From Roseovarius pelagicus (GTDB taxonomy: Bacteria > Pseudomonadota > Alphaproteobacteria > Rhodobacterales > Rhodobacteraceae), in assembly GCF_025639885.1 (NCBI RefSeq), contig NZ_CP106738.1, positions 1,302,001-1,366,000 of the forward strand: DNA of 64,000 bases, written 5' to 3'. Under the pieces are notes generated by a model that was not told the origin of the DNA, searched no databases, and saw only the letters and a program-made list of their open reading frames with translations. The translations under genes and the position numbers were made by a program. Below, piece by piece: positions 18,141 through 27,325 of this stretch (its first letter is position 1; every line of letters begins with the position of its first letter).

Positions 18141-18986
18141 TCACCCTTTGGACAATCGCAACAAGGCCACCCCGATAAGCGTAAGAAACGTCGAAAAAAC
18201 CTTGGCCAGATCGAGCCGTTCCTTCAGCTTGAACACCCCGATCAATAGTGCAAAGACGATGCTGGTCTCGCGCAGCGCCGTCACCAGCGCAATGGGAGCC
18301 AATGTAAAGGCGTAGACAACCAGCGCATACGCCGCAAAAGACGCGCCGCCGCCCACCACCATCAGCGTGCCGGACCGTGGCAGCGCGCTAAGTGCGCCGC
18401 GCTCCCAAAATGGAACAAACACGGCAAAAGCCGCCGCATTGAGCAGCGCCATCCAGCCATAGAACCCCAGCGGGCTGCCCGCCAGCCGCGCGCCCAACCC
18501 GTCATTGAGCGAATAGGCCGCGATGAAACACCCCGTGATCAGCGCCAACATCGTGCCCGCGCCACCGCGCGTTCCACCTGCGCTGCGCACCAGCCCAAGA
18601 CTGATGATCCCGCAGACAATCAGCCCCACCGCCAGCAATTGCGGCAGATCGAAACTGACGCCCAGAACCGTGACAGAAACCACCGTGACAAGAACCGGCG
18701 CGATACCGCGGGCGATCGGGTAGACTTGGGTAAGGTCGCCCACCTTGTAGGCCGAGATCAGAAACATCTGATAGCCCAGATGCAGCGCGACGCCGATGAG
18801 CAGATAGGACCAGCTTTCAATTGCTGGAGCAGGTACAAACGACAACATCAGACCGCCAAATGCGCCCTGTCCGATGACGACCGCCGCCATGCTGCGGGTT
18901 TTGTCCAATCCGCCCTTGACGAGCGCGTTCCAGCCCGCGTGTAAAAGAGCCGCCAGCAGGACAATTCCGAAGACGCTGACATTCAT
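18141..18986 (-). CDS. EamA/DMT family transporter
   Basis: 281 residues with about ten hydrophobic helices in two halves. It opens FGIVLLAALLHAGWNALVKGG and has YPIARGIAPVLVTVVSVTVLG in the first half and LAPIALVTALRETSIVFALLIGVFKLKERLD, the EamA signature, in the second. These are inner-membrane drug/metabolite exporters. It faces away from the TetR-family gene across a 241-base spacer that contains a 14-bp palindrome, so regulation by that TetR protein is plausible. Confidence 0.88.
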   Translation of the reverse strand: MNVSVFGIVLLAALLHAGWNALVKGGLDKTRSMAAVVIGQGAFGGLMLSFVPAPAIESWSYLLIGVALHLGYQMFLISAYKVGDLTQVYPIARGIAPVLVTVVSVTVLGVSFDLPQLLAVGLIVCGIISLGLVRSAGGTRGGAGTMLALITGCFIAAYSLNDGLGARLAGSPLGFYGWMALLNAAAFAVFVPFWERGALSALPRSGTLMVVGGGASFAAYALVVYAFTLAPIALVTALRETSIVFALLIGVFKLKERLDLAKVFSTFLTLIGVALLRLSKG

Positions 18987-19061
18987 CGTGCGCGTCTCAG
19001 ATGCGTGATTTCAGAGCTATATCCTTGCATTGGCCGCTCCACCTCCACGCCCGCCTGCCAT

Positions 19062-19075
19062 GCCTATGCATAGGC
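19062..19075. promoter_or_regulatory. Perfect 14-bp palindrome, candidate TetR-family operator
   Basis: GCCTATGCATAGGC is a perfect palindrome in the divergent spacer between the EamA transporter and the TetR-family gene (153 bases before the tetR start, 76 after the transporter start). Its size and symmetry suit a TetR dimer. Binding is inferred from position only. Confidence 0.5.
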
Positions 19076-19227
19076 TGGTTTTTACGTGACGCGCAAGCGT
19101 ATGCACCTGCAAAGACGCTAGTATGGCACAGCGTGTGCAACAGGTATTTGAAGAAAGATGAAAAGGTATTGGCTGATTGCCGCCACCGCACTTGAAGCGG
19201 CACTGACCCCACTCTAGGTAGCGACGC

Positions 19228-19791
19228 ATGAACAAGCAACGAACACAACGTCTGACCAGACAGGACTGGCTTCGCACCGGATTGAACGCGCTGGCGTCGG
19301 ACGGTTCCAGTGCGTTGCAGGCTGAACCCCTCGCGCGGCGGCTGGGCACGACAAAAGGTTCATTTTATTGGCATTTCGCAGATCTTCCTGCCTTTCAAGC
19401 CGAGCTGATCGAGCGCTGGGAAGATGAAGCAATCGAGATGGTGCACGCAGCGAAATCCAGCCCCCAAGGCGACGCCGCCCGGTTGCGGCATTATGCACAG
19501 ACCATCATGGATATGTCGGCAAGCGATGCCGCAGCGATATTCCCGGTCGAACCTGCGATCCGGGCATGGGGGCTGAGCCATGATGGTGCGGCCGCCGCCA
19601 TCCGCCGTGTAGATGCCAAACGGCTGGACCATCTGGGTTCCCTGCTGGGTGCCATCGGTGTCAGCAATCCTGAAATGGCCCGGATCATCTACAGCGCAAG
19701 CCTCGGGATGGAGGCGCTCGGCCCAGAGGAGGCAAACCGCAACAAGGGCGCAATCGGGTCTCTCGTCGATCTGGTGCTGGCCCTGCGGTGA
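19228..19791 (+). CDS. TetR/AcrR family transcriptional regulator
   Basis: 187 residues. The N-terminal helix-turn-helix spans about 8-54: TRQDWLRTGLNAL, then ALQAEPLARRLGTTKGSFYWHFADLPAF with the TetR recognition helix pattern TKGSFYWHF. The C-terminal part is the ligand-binding domain. It is divergent from an EamA transporter, the usual arrangement for a local repressor of an exporter. The stop overlaps the following gene as GTGA. Confidence 0.9.
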   Translation: MNKQRTQRLTRQDWLRTGLNALASDGSSALQAEPLARRLGTTKGSFYWHFADLPAFQAELIERWEDEAIEMVHAAKSSPQGDAARLRHYAQTIMDMSASDAAAIFPVEPAIRAWGLSHDGAAAAIRRVDAKRLDHLGSLLGAIGVSNPEMARIIYSASLGMEALGPEEANRNKGAIGSLVDLVLALR

Positions 19792-20180
19792 AGGAACTGG
19801 CAGCGATCATCGCGGCGCTACTATCCCTGAATACCTGTCAAAAAGACGAAACCGTGACCGCCTATGGCGGCATGGGCAGCTGGCAGTTGAGCAAGGTCAG
19901 CAATACGCAGGTTCAGCAAAATATCGTACTGCAACTGGGTGCGCATGGCGACGTTTCGGTAATCACCCCTTGCACCGTCATGACGGCGCGGCAAATCGCA
20001 CCGTACCCTTGGTTTCAACTGGATGATGTTCGGGAATATAGTCGGAATTGCCCGCCGACCTCAGTCGATACGCGCGCGGTGTCCACCATACGACGCGCGA
20101 CACTGGTCGAAGTTGTGGGGGATGTATTGATCCTATCGACAGACAACGATTTTGATCTGGAGTTTTCGCGCCGGAACTAA
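19788..20180 (+). CDS. META-domain-like secreted or lipoprotein
   Basis: 130 residues from a GTG overlapping the tetR stop. A short hydrophobic N terminus (KELAAIIAALLSLNTC) looks like a signal; Cys17 follows Leu-Asn-Thr, which is a poor lipobox, so lipidation is uncertain. The body has GSWQLSKVSN, NIVLQLGAHGDVSVITPCTVM, IAPYPWFQLDDV and RRATLVEVVGDVLILST, matching META (HslJ-like) proteins of Rhodobacteraceae in order and spacing, with PCxxM in place of the common PCNRY. Function unknown; envelope location likely. Translational coupling ties it to the regulator. Confidence 0.62.
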   Translation: MKELAAIIAALLSLNTCQKDETVTAYGGMGSWQLSKVSNTQVQQNIVLQLGAHGDVSVITPCTVMTARQIAPYPWFQLDDVREYSRNCPPTSVDTRAVSTIRRATLVEVVGDVLILSTDNDFDLEFSRRN

Positions 20181-20183
20181 CCG

Positions 20184-20918
20184 TTAGCGCGTTGTCGAGA
20201 CAGCAAATCGATCCACGAAACGCTGGCGCGCCTCGGGCAGTGGCCTGTTCCCAAGCTGCGGGGCAAGATGATTTCGCAGAAAGTGACCGGTGGTTCTGAA
20301 GCCGTCTGCGATCTCTGAATCTGATGCGTTGCCATGCCCCATCAGGCAGGGTGGCAACGGCAGAAGCCGATCGGCCCATTCGCCCGCACCCGCACGCGAC
20401 ACCGCCCGCCCGCTGCGCGGCGAGACATAGCTGAGGTCGTTGGCCTGCACGCCCATCACCGCGCATCCACTGAGATCAAGACCGAAGCCCAGCTCTTCGA
20501 GCAGCGCCAGTTCCCATTGCAGATAGGCCAAAGGCCAGATATCGCCCTGCCCCAGCAGGTCGAGCAGCGCCTCCGTGCGTCGGTAGAGATAGGGGTGCGC
20601 CTCGCGTTCCGGCAATGAAAACAATAACAAAGCTGTCACCGCATTGAGACCTGCCAATGCCATCCGGTCCCCCAGAGAGGCCGACGCCCGCGAGCGGACC
20701 GGTTCGACCTTATAGGCACCTATGTGATCCTCCAGCCGTGCCCGCCACACCAGATCCAGCTGCGCCCCCGGTTGCAGGATCGGAGCCATTCGTCGCGACG
20801 TTCCACCGCGCACAATGCCCGCGTGGCGACCGTGCGACGGCGTAAACGTCTCGATGATCGCGGCATTTTCGCCGTGGGTGCGGACGGACAACAAGATGCC
20901 CTCTTCGCGCCATTCCAT
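20184..20918 (-). CDS. recO: DNA repair protein RecO
   Basis: 244 residues starting [20 protein letters not shown], with [35 protein letters not shown] (OB-fold domain), then the helical part containing [29 protein letters not shown] and the zinc-region remnants. RecO helps load RecA onto SSB-coated DNA. The open frame continues upstream through the 11-bp repeat array, but the ATG at 20918 gives the normal family length and start. In relatives recO follows era and DUF1491 directly; here a vWA gene and a VOC gene on the other strand separate them. Confidence 0.93.
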   Translation of the reverse strand: MEWREEGILLSVRTHGENAAIIETFTPSHGRHAGIVRGGTSRRMAPILQPGAQLDLVWRARLEDHIGAYKVEPVRSRASASLGDRMALAGLNAVTALLLFSLPEREAHPYLYRRTEALLDLLGQGDIWPLAYLQWELALLEELGFGLDLSGCAVMGVQANDLSYVSPRSGRAVSRAGAGEWADRLLPLPPCLMGHGNASDSEIADGFRTTGHFLRNHLAPQLGNRPLPEARQRFVDRFAVSTTR

Positions 20919-20930
20919 GACCGTTATCCC

Positions 20931-20974
20931 CATCGGTAACACGTCGGTAATACGTCGGTAATGCGTCAGTATCG
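20931..20974. repeat. Iterated 11-bp repeat, four units (locus B)
   Basis: CATCGGTAACA, CGTCGGTAATA, CGTCGGTAATG and CGTCAGTATCG at 20931, 20942, 20953 and 20964 repeat with an exact 11-base period. The core CGTCGGTA is the reverse complement of the core in locus A (13337-13380). The array ends 13 bases upstream of the recO start, inside the recO/vWA divergent spacer. Confidence 0.88.
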
Positions 20975-21076
20975 CATTGGCGCACAGGCAATGCCAGCCG
21001 TGCATCCTGCGGCGCGGTAGAGAATCAGCGCAAAGTATGGTTCACTTTGCTCAACCGTTTTGATGTGAGGATTTCC

Positions 21077-23875
21077 ATGACCCGTTTTTCCGTACTGCTT
21101 GCGAGTATCTTGACCCTTGCCGCTCCTGCCGCACACGCCGACGAGGATGTAATGGTCGTTTTTGACGGGTCCAATTCGATGTGGGGCCAGATCGATGGCG
21201 TCGCCAAGATCGAGATTGCGCGCGATGTCATGGATAACCTGCTGGGTGAATGGACAACCTCGCGACAGGTCGGGCTAATGGCCTACGGTCACCGGCGACG
21301 CGGCGATTGCACCGATATCGAGACGTTGATTGCCCCCGCAACCGGAACAGCGGGTGACATTCAGGCACAAATCAACCAGATCACACCGACGGGCAAGACA
21401 CCGCTGACCGACGCGGTCGAGATGGCCGCGCAGCAACTGGCGTATACAGATCGGCCCGCGACGGTCGTGCTGATATCAGACGGGCTGGAAAGCTGCGAAC
21501 GCGATCCATGTGCGTTGGCGCGTGCGTTGGAAAAGGGCGGTGTCGGCTTTACCGCGCATGTGGTGGGTTTCGGTCTCGGCGGGTCCGAGGATGCCGCATC
21601 ACTGGCGTGTATTGCCGAGGAAACTGGCGGACAGTTCATTCAGGCCAGCAATGCCGACGAGCTGGGCGCGGCACTGAGCACCGTGGGCACCGCCGTTGCG
21701 GCAGCGCCCGAGCCTGAACCTGAGCCGGAATTGCCCGAAGTGACGCTCACCGTGCCCGAGACGGCCGTGATCGGATCGCTCTTTGCCGTGGCTTGGGACA
21801 AAACCAACCATCCCGAAGATTTCATCACCATCGTACCTGTCGGCGCTGATGATCAGATTTATACTGACACAGTTCTGACCGGCGACACGCTGACGGCGCT
21901 GCTGCGCGCGCAGAGCAAGCCGGGCCTCTATGAAGTGCGCTATATGGACCGTGAAAGCTATGCCGCGCTGGGTCGTGCCGATATTGAACTGGTGGATGCC
22001 AATGTCACGATCAGCGGGCCCGAGTCGGTACTGGTCGGCACCACGTTCGATGTATCCTGGACCGGTGCGGTTCATCCCGAAGATTACGTCACGATCGTGC
22101 CCGCGGGAGCAGATGAAGGCTCTTACGCCGGTTACGAGTATGTCCGCGACGCCACGGATGGCAGCGGTACACTGTCCGCAGGCGCTGAACCGGGCCTGTA
22201 TGAATTGCGCTACGTTCTGGACAAGGATGCCCGCACCCTCGCAACCCAACCGATCGAAGTCACCGACGCGCAGGTTACAGTTAGTGGCCCCGAAACCGCG
22301 CTGGCAGGTAGCAAGGTCAAGGTGAACTGGACCGGGGCCGTAGATGACAACGACTTCGTCACCGTCGTGCCGATGGGCGCGGATGAGGGCAAATACACCC
22401 GCTACATCCGGGTCAAGGACAAGTCCGAGGACATGTTGCAGATGCCCGCAGAAACCGGGCTCTATGAGTTGCGTTACGTGCTGTCGGAAGGTGCCCGTAC
22501 ATTGGCCTCGCAACCCATCGAAATCACTGCGCCTGAAGTCACCGTCGGCGGTCCAGACACCGCGCTGGCAGGCAGCAAGGTCAAGGTGAACTGGACCGGG
22601 GCCGTGGATGGCAACGACTTCGTCACCGTCGTGCCGATGGGCGCGGATGAGGGCAAATACACCCGTTATGTCCGGGTCAAGGACAAGTCCGAGGACATGT
22701 TGCAGATGCCCGCAGAAACCGGGCTCTATGAGTTGCGTTACGTGCTGTCGGAAGGTGCCCGTACATTGGCCTCGCACCCTATCGAGGTGGTTGCACCCGA
22801 AGTAACCGTTAGCGGTCCAGACACCGCGCTGGCAGGCAGCAAGGTCAAGGTGACCTGGACGGGGACCGTCAATAGTCGTGACTTTGTCACGATCGTCCCG
22901 ATGGGCAGCGAAGAGGCGACCTATGCCGCCTATGTCCGCGTACAAGAGAAAACCGAAGGCATGCTACAGATGCCTGCCGACGCGGGCATGTATGAATTGC
23001 GTTACCTATTGGACGAAGGCCGCAAAACGATGGCGCGTCAAACCATCGAAATCACCGAGCCTGAAGTGACGGTCAGCGGCCCCGCATCAGCGGTGGCTGG
23101 CAGTAACGTCAAGATCGGCTGGACCGGTGCGGTAGATCGTCGGGACTATGTCACCATTGTTCCAATGGGTGCGGATGAAGGAACCAATGGCAGCTATGTC
23201 AGGGTGCAGGAGACAACCGAAGGCATGCTGCAGATTCCTGCCGATCCGGGCCTGTACGAGTTGCGCTACATCCTCGACGAGGGTCGTAAAACAATGGCGC
23301 GTCACACAATAGAGGTCACGGAACCAGAAGTAACCGTGACAGGCCCAGAAGAAATACGCGCGGGTGATAAGCTGCGGTTTTCATGGACTGGCGCAGTCGA
23401 TTCACGAGACTATATCCGCGTAGTCCCAATGGGCAGTGACGATGACTATAACAAGGGCGATTATGCCCGCGTGGGCGACAAGTCAGAGGCCGAATTGACC
23501 GCGCCCGAACAAACCGGGTTCTACGAGTTGCGTTATACGCTGGATGAAGGGCGGCGCGTGATCGCACGACACCGGTTCGAGGTGCTGGCCGCAGATGCCG
23601 CGCTGAACACCGGGGCAAGCCTGACGGCCCCCGATACGGCCAAGCCGGGCAGCATCATCGATGTGGGCTGGAGCGTCGAGAGTGCGGGCGGCGACCAACG
23701 CATCACGCTGGCGCGGGGCGATCAGGCGATCTTTACCTGGATCACCGCGATCAAGACCGGGGATGGTCCGCCTGTTAAGATGCCTCTTCCGGATGAGCCG
23801 GGCAGCTACGAGTTGCGTTTCCTTGACGTGAGCAAACAAGAGGTGCTGGCGCGCAAAGTGATCGTGGTGGAATGA
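21077..23875 (+). CDS. Secreted vWA-domain protein with eight C-terminal beta-domain repeats
   Basis: 932 residues. Signal peptide MTRFSVLLASILTLAAPAAHA (21 residues), then a von Willebrand factor A domain (about 24-205) with MIDAS motif FDGSNSMWG, a TGKTPLTDA threonine and LISDGLES. An acidic EPEPEPELPE linker (about 212-221) leads to eight tandem domains of about 88 residues, each of the form EVTVSGP..AGSKVKV.WTG..FVTIVPMGADEG...GLYELRYVL. The start at 21077 follows TGAGGA. The protein is likely periplasmic or exported and may bind divalent metal and protein partners; its target is unknown. Repeats 3 and 4 are nearly identical in DNA. It is probably transcribed with the VOC gene 4 bases downstream. 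Confidence 0.85.
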   Translation: MTRFSVLLASILTLAAPAAHADEDVMVVFDGSNSMWGQIDGVAKIEIARDVMDNLLGEWTTSRQVGLMAYGHRRRGDCTDIETLIAPATGTAGDIQAQINQITPTGKTPLTDAVEMAAQQLAYTDRPATVVLISDGLESCERDPCALARALEKGGVGFTAHVVGFGLGGSEDAASLACIAEETGGQFIQASNADELGAALSTVGTAVAAAPEPEPEPELPEVTLTVPETAVIGSLFAVAWDKTNHPEDFITIVPVGADDQIYTDTVLTGDTLTALLRAQSKPGLYEVRYMDRESYAALGRADIELVDANVTISGPESVLVGTTFDVSWTGAVHPEDYVTIVPAGADEGSYAGYEYVRDATDGSGTLSAGAEPGLYELRYVLDKDARTLATQPIEVTDAQVTVSGPETALAGSKVKVNWTGAVDDNDFVTVVPMGADEGKYTRYIRVKDKSEDMLQMPAETGLYELRYVLSEGARTLASQPIEITAPEVTVGGPDTALAGSKVKVNWTGAVDGNDFVTVVPMGADEGKYTRYVRVKDKSEDMLQMPAETGLYELRYVLSEGARTLASHPIEVVAPEVTVSGPDTALAGSKVKVTWTGTVNSRDFVTIVPMGSEEATYAAYVRVQEKTEGMLQMPADAGMYELRYLLDEGRKTMARQTIEITEPEVTVSGPASAVAGSNVKIGWTGAVDRRDYVTIVPMGADEGTNGSYVRVQETTEGMLQIPADPGLYELRYILDEGRKTMARHTIEVTEPEVTVTGPEEIRAGDKLRFSWTGAVDSRDYIRVVPMGSDDDYNKGDYARVGDKSEAELTAPEQTGFYELRYTLDEGRRVIARHRFEVLAADAALNTGASLTAPDTAKPGSIIDVGWSVESAGGDQRITLARGDQAIFTWITAIKTGDGPPVKMPLPDEPGSYELRFLDVSKQEVLARKVIVVE
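22271..22798 (+). repeat. Near-identical 264-bp tandem duplication inside the vWA gene
   Basis: Units 22271-22534 and 22535-22798 encode repeat domains 3 and 4. Over about 215 bp from CCGCGCTGGCAGG to TTGGCCTCGCA I count about six mismatches, far fewer than between any other pair of the eight domains. Confidence 0.88.
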
Positions 23876-23879
23876 TCCC

Positions 23880-24257
23880 ATGCGACAGCCGCACAAACCC
23901 GAAGGGTATCCGGATGTGTCGGCCTATCTGATCGTGGATGACGCCGAGGCAGCGCTGGCTTTCATGGTGGCGGCGTTTGACGCAGAGCATCTGAGAGTGA
24001 TGCGCCGCAACACCGGTGAGATCATGCATGCCGAAGCGCAGATAGGTGACAGCGTGGTGATGGTCGGGCAGATGCCGGGCGGACCAAACGCACATATGCA
24101 CCTCTATCTGTCCGATCCGCAGGCAGCGTTCGACCGTGCCATCGCAGCGGGAGCCGAAGCAGTGCAGGAGCTAGAGGTGAAAGACGACGGCGAACGGCGC
24201 GGGGGAGTACGGGACACGAACGGCACCACATGGTGGATCGCAAGTGCTGCGGGTTAG
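23880..24257 (+). CDS. VOC (glyoxalase/bleomycin resistance) family protein
   Basis: 125 residues with the paired beta-alpha-beta-beta-beta pattern. The first half has VSAYLIVDDAEAALAFMVAAFDAE and IMHAEAQIGDSVVMVGQMPGG; the second has HMHLYLSDPQAAFDRAIAAGAEAVQE and GGVRDTNGTTWWIA. The PhnB-like layout suggests a metal-dependent or ligand-binding cytosolic protein; function not defined. It starts 4 bases after the vWA stop, so likely shares its message. Confidence 0.82.
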   Translation: MRQPHKPEGYPDVSAYLIVDDAEAALAFMVAAFDAEHLRVMRRNTGEIMHAEAQIGDSVVMVGQMPGGPNAHMHLYLSDPQAAFDRAIAAGAEAVQELEVKDDGERRGGVRDTNGTTWWIASAAG

Positions 24258-24322
24258 TATGGCGAGACGTCACACCAAGCGAAGGTCATCGGTTGTACAG
24301 CTTTTTAGGACTGCGCACGTTT

Positions 24323-24655
24323 TCAGCCGCCAAGGCCGTCTTCGTCCAGCAGGTGCCGTCCGGCGCGGTCCTCTACTTCGATCACCCACAGATCGGGGTC
24401 AAAGCCACGCTGGCGAGTTATGGCGGCGTCCACGTCTGTCTCTGCTCCCGCGGTTAACTCTGCCCAGTGCCGGGCACCGGTCATCAGATCAAAACTGCGT
24501 TGATAGGCTGTGGCGCGACCATCAAGGGTATTGAGCTTAACCAGCACCGCGCCGGCGGTGTTGTCCCCATGCGCCACCACAAAGGCAGGGATCGCGACCG
24601 AACGCAGACGCGTGAGATAGGCCTGCACCCAGAATTCTGCGGTCAGGCGCGGCAT
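24323..24655 (-). CDS. DUF1491 family protein
   Basis: 110 residues starting MPRLTAEFWVQAYLTRLRSV, with AFVVAHGDNTAGAVLVKLNTLDGRATAYQRSFD and ITRQRGFDPDLWVIEVEDRAGRHLL. This is the DUF1491 pattern, a small protein that commonly follows era in Rhodobacteraceae. Function unknown. The frame extends upstream into the end of era, but that part is the shadow of era in another frame; the ATG at 24655 gives the family start. Confidence 0.82.
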   Translation of the reverse strand: MPRLTAEFWVQAYLTRLRSVAIPAFVVAHGDNTAGAVLVKLNTLDGRATAYQRSFDLMTGARHWAELTAGAETDVDAAITRQRGFDPDLWVIEVEDRAGRHLLDEDGLGG

Positions 24656-24707
24656 AAGGCCCGTTCGGATTGAGTATTTGTAGAAAGATGAAAAACGGGT
24701 GCGGGCA

Positions 24708-25613
24708 TCAGTTTCCGTCTTTGAAATCGAGGCCCATTTCCTTGTAGCGCTCGGCCTCTTCCAGCCAGTTGGGGCGCACTTTGACCTGCAGGAAAAGATG
24801 GACGCGGCGATCAAGGAACGCCTCCAATTCTTCGCGCGCGGCCTTGGACACGGCCTTGGCTGTTTCGCCGCCTTTGCCCAGCACGATGCCCTTGTGGCCG
24901 TCACGCATGACATAGACGATCTGATCAATCCGGGCTGATCCGTCCTGACGTTCTTCCCAATTCTCGGTTTCGACGGTCAGTTGGTAGGGCAGTTCCTGAT
25001 GCAGCCGCAGCGTCAGCTTTTCGCGGGTGATCTCGGCAGCAATCATACGCATCGGCAGGTCAGCAATCTGATCCTCGGGATAGAGCCACGGACCCTCGGG
25101 CACCATCTCGGCGAGCCATTGGCGCAATGCATCAACGCCGTGGCCCTTCTCGGCGGAGATGAGATAGGTCTCGGTAAAATCAAAGCGTTCGTTCAGGTCC
25201 TTGGTCAGCGCCAGCAGCGCCTCGGACTTGACGCGGTCGATCTTGTTGATGACCAGCGCCACCTTACGGCCGCGGGTTACATCACCAAGGCCCTCAAGAA
25301 TACGCTCGACGCCTTCGGTCACGCCGCGATGGGCCTCGACCAGAAGCAGCGTGATATCGGCGTCCGCCGCCCCGCCCCATGCGGCCGCGACCATCGCGCG
25401 ATCCAGACGGCGGCGCGGTTTGAAAAGGCCCGGCGTATCGACAAACACCAACTGGCTATCGCCCTCGATCGCCACGCCGCGAATGCGCGCGCGCGTGGTC
25501 TGCACCTTATGCGTGACGATGCTGACCTTGGCCCCGACCATACGGTTGAGGAGCGTGGATTTGCCTGCGTTGGGCTCTCCGATCAGGGCGATAAAACCGG
25601 CGCGGATGGTCAT
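24708..25613 (-). CDS. era: GTPase Era
   Basis: 301 residues from the ATG at 25613 (MTIRAGFIALIGEPNAGKST). G1 is GEPNAGKST, G3 FVDTPGLFKP, G4 VINKIDRV and G5 ISAEKG; a C-terminal KH domain has VLGKGGETAKAVSKAAREELE followed by HLFLQVKVRPNW. Era binds 16S rRNA near its 3' end and assists 30S assembly. It is downstream of rnc in the conserved lepB-rnc-era order. A 112-base gap separates it from rnc. Confidence 0.97.
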   Translation of the reverse strand: MTIRAGFIALIGEPNAGKSTLLNRMVGAKVSIVTHKVQTTRARIRGVAIEGDSQLVFVDTPGLFKPRRRLDRAMVAAAWGGAADADITLLLVEAHRGVTEGVERILEGLGDVTRGRKVALVINKIDRVKSEALLALTKDLNERFDFTETYLISAEKGHGVDALRQWLAEMVPEGPWLYPEDQIADLPMRMIAAEITREKLTLRLHQELPYQLTVETENWEERQDGSARIDQIVYVMRDGHKGIVLGKGGETAKAVSKAAREELEAFLDRRVHLFLQVKVRPNWLEEAERYKEMGLDFKDGN

Positions 25614-25725
25614 ATAGTTCTCTTTCCTTGCGAAGCCCAAGCCATTAGCGCATCGCGCGGCACTTTGCCAGCAATCTTGGGCCGTGGCGTGCTGTTGTCT
25701 GCGGCGTGCCGTGCGTGTGCGATCA

Positions 25726-26418
25726 CTAGCTATGCGGATCGTTTTCCAACCGTTTGAGCAGCGCCTTGGCGGCGGCCTGTTCGGCCTGACGTTTTGAACC
25801 GGCGGTCGCGGCTTCGGACTGGCCGTTTTTCAGGGCAGCCAGTATCGTGAAATGCGGCGCGTGATCAGGTCCGGAACGGGCGGTTTCGGTGTAGCTGGGT
25901 GGCGGTAAACCGCGCGCCTGCGCCCATTCCTGAAGCGCGGTTTTCGCGTCGCGGGCATCGGCCTTGACTGCGCCGATCCGATCCCCCCAGAGCCGCAGCA
26001 CCATGTCGCGGGCCGCATCGAATCCGGCATCCAGATAGACAGCGGCAATCACCGCCTCCATCGCATCACCCAGAAGCGCCTGTTTGCGCCGCCCGCCCGA
26101 GAGCATTTCAGAGCGGCCCAGTTTCAACACAACCCCAAGGTCAATTTGACGGGCCACATCGGCGCAGGTTTCCTTGCGCACCAGCGCGTTGTAGCGCGGG
26201 GCCAGCATCCCTTCGCTGGCTTCTGGATCACGGTCCAGCAGGGCCTCGGCCATTACCAGCCCCAGCACCCGGTCACCCAGAAATTCCAGCCGCTGATTGT
26301 CGCGGCGGGTGGTAGAGGACATTGACGCATGGGTGATCGACTGCACCAGCAGTGCGGGCTGGTCGAACTCATGGCCCAGCCGGTTAGCGAGGGCTTTCAG
26401 ATCGGCAGAGAGTTTCAC
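25726..26418 (-). CDS. rnc: Ribonuclease III
   Basis: 230 residues. The signature [20 protein letters not shown] carries the catalytic Glu and Asp; [19 protein letters not shown] has the second acidic pair. A double-stranded RNA-binding domain follows ([19 protein letters not shown] to the C terminus, with [17 protein letters not shown]). It processes rRNA precursors and structured messages. It overlaps the end of lepB by 4 bases. Confidence 0.97.
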   Translation of the reverse strand: MKLSADLKALANRLGHEFDQPALLVQSITHASMSSTTRRDNQRLEFLGDRVLGLVMAEALLDRDPEASEGMLAPRYNALVRKETCADVARQIDLGVVLKLGRSEMLSGGRRKQALLGDAMEAVIAAVYLDAGFDAARDMVLRLWGDRIGAVKADARDAKTALQEWAQARGLPPPSYTETARSGPDHAPHFTILAALKNGQSEAATAGSKRQAEQAAAKALLKRLENDPHS

Positions 26419-27251
26419 TCAAGCCTCTTGAAGAAGCGATCCCCCCGCCATGTCCAGAAATAGAACATCCGGCTGCCCGCAGAAGAGAAGATCACCCGGT
26501 TCGCGCGGCCGATCAGGTTCTCGTAGGGGACGAAACCGACGCCACCCACGGCCTGCGGGAAGCGGCTGTCGGTGGAATTATCGCGGTTATCACCCATAAA
26601 GAAGTAATGCCCCGCCGGAACGGTAAAGATACCGGTGTTGTCCGAGCGTTGATTGGTGATGTTGAGGATCGAATGGCTGTGCCCGCCCGGCAAAGTCTCG
26701 GTCTGGCGCGACTTGCTACACAACGCGCCCTCACCGACGACGCCGTTTTCGCAACGCGGACGCGAGCGCAGTGGGCCTTGGGCGGCAAACATCTCGTCAA
26801 AGCTGCCGGCATCTGCCAATTCAACGGGTGCGTCGTTGATGTGCAGAACGCCTGCTTTCATCTGGACCTTGTCACCCGGCAGGCCCACCAGACGCTTGAT
26901 AAAGTCGGTGCCTTGCACCGGGTGGCGGAATACGACGATATCGCCGCGCTCTGGTTCGCTGCCCAGAATACGAGAGTTGTCACCGTCGAGAAAACCGCAA
27001 AGATCGGTCGCGTCGATGTCGATGCCCAGTGCGCCAATGCGAATCGAGGGACAGGACGCGTAGGAATAGCCATAGGCCATCTTGTTGACGAAGAGAAAAT
27101 CACCGATTAGCAGCGTGTCCTTCATTGATCCTGAGGGAATCCAGAAAGGTTGGAAGAACAGCGTGCGGAATATCCCTGCAATCAGCAGAGCATAGACGAC
27201 AGTCTTGATCGTCTCGACGATCGAATTGCTCTTTTTTTCGTCGCTGGCCAT
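26415..27251 (-). CDS. lepB: Signal peptidase I
   Basis: 278 residues from the ATG at 27251 ([20 protein letters not shown]), with one N-terminal transmembrane helix (about 16-36). Catalytic Ser is in [22 protein letters not shown] and catalytic Lys in [16 protein letters not shown]; box E is [14 protein letters not shown]. It cleaves Sec/Tat signal peptides at the periplasmic face. The upstream open frame is the shadow of acpS and is not included. It precedes rnc with a 4-base overlap. Confidence 0.96.
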   Translation of the reverse strand: MASDEKKSNSIVETIKTVVYALLIAGIFRTLFFQPFWIPSGSMKDTLLIGDFLFVNKMAYGYSYASCPSIRIGALGIDIDATDLCGFLDGDNSRILGSEPERGDIVVFRHPVQGTDFIKRLVGLPGDKVQMKAGVLHINDAPVELADAGSFDEMFAAQGPLRSRPRCENGVVGEGALCSKSRQTETLPGGHSHSILNITNQRSDNTGIFTVPAGHYFFMGDNRDNSTDSRFPQAVGGVGFVPYENLIGRANRVIFSSAGSRMFYFWTWRGDRFFKRLE

Positions 27252-27325
27252 GCATGGTCTCCGCCTGAAATCGGTCGCCTGCTTCATGGTCGCGCCCGGC
27301 GCGGGAGTCAAGGTGGGTAGGCGTG

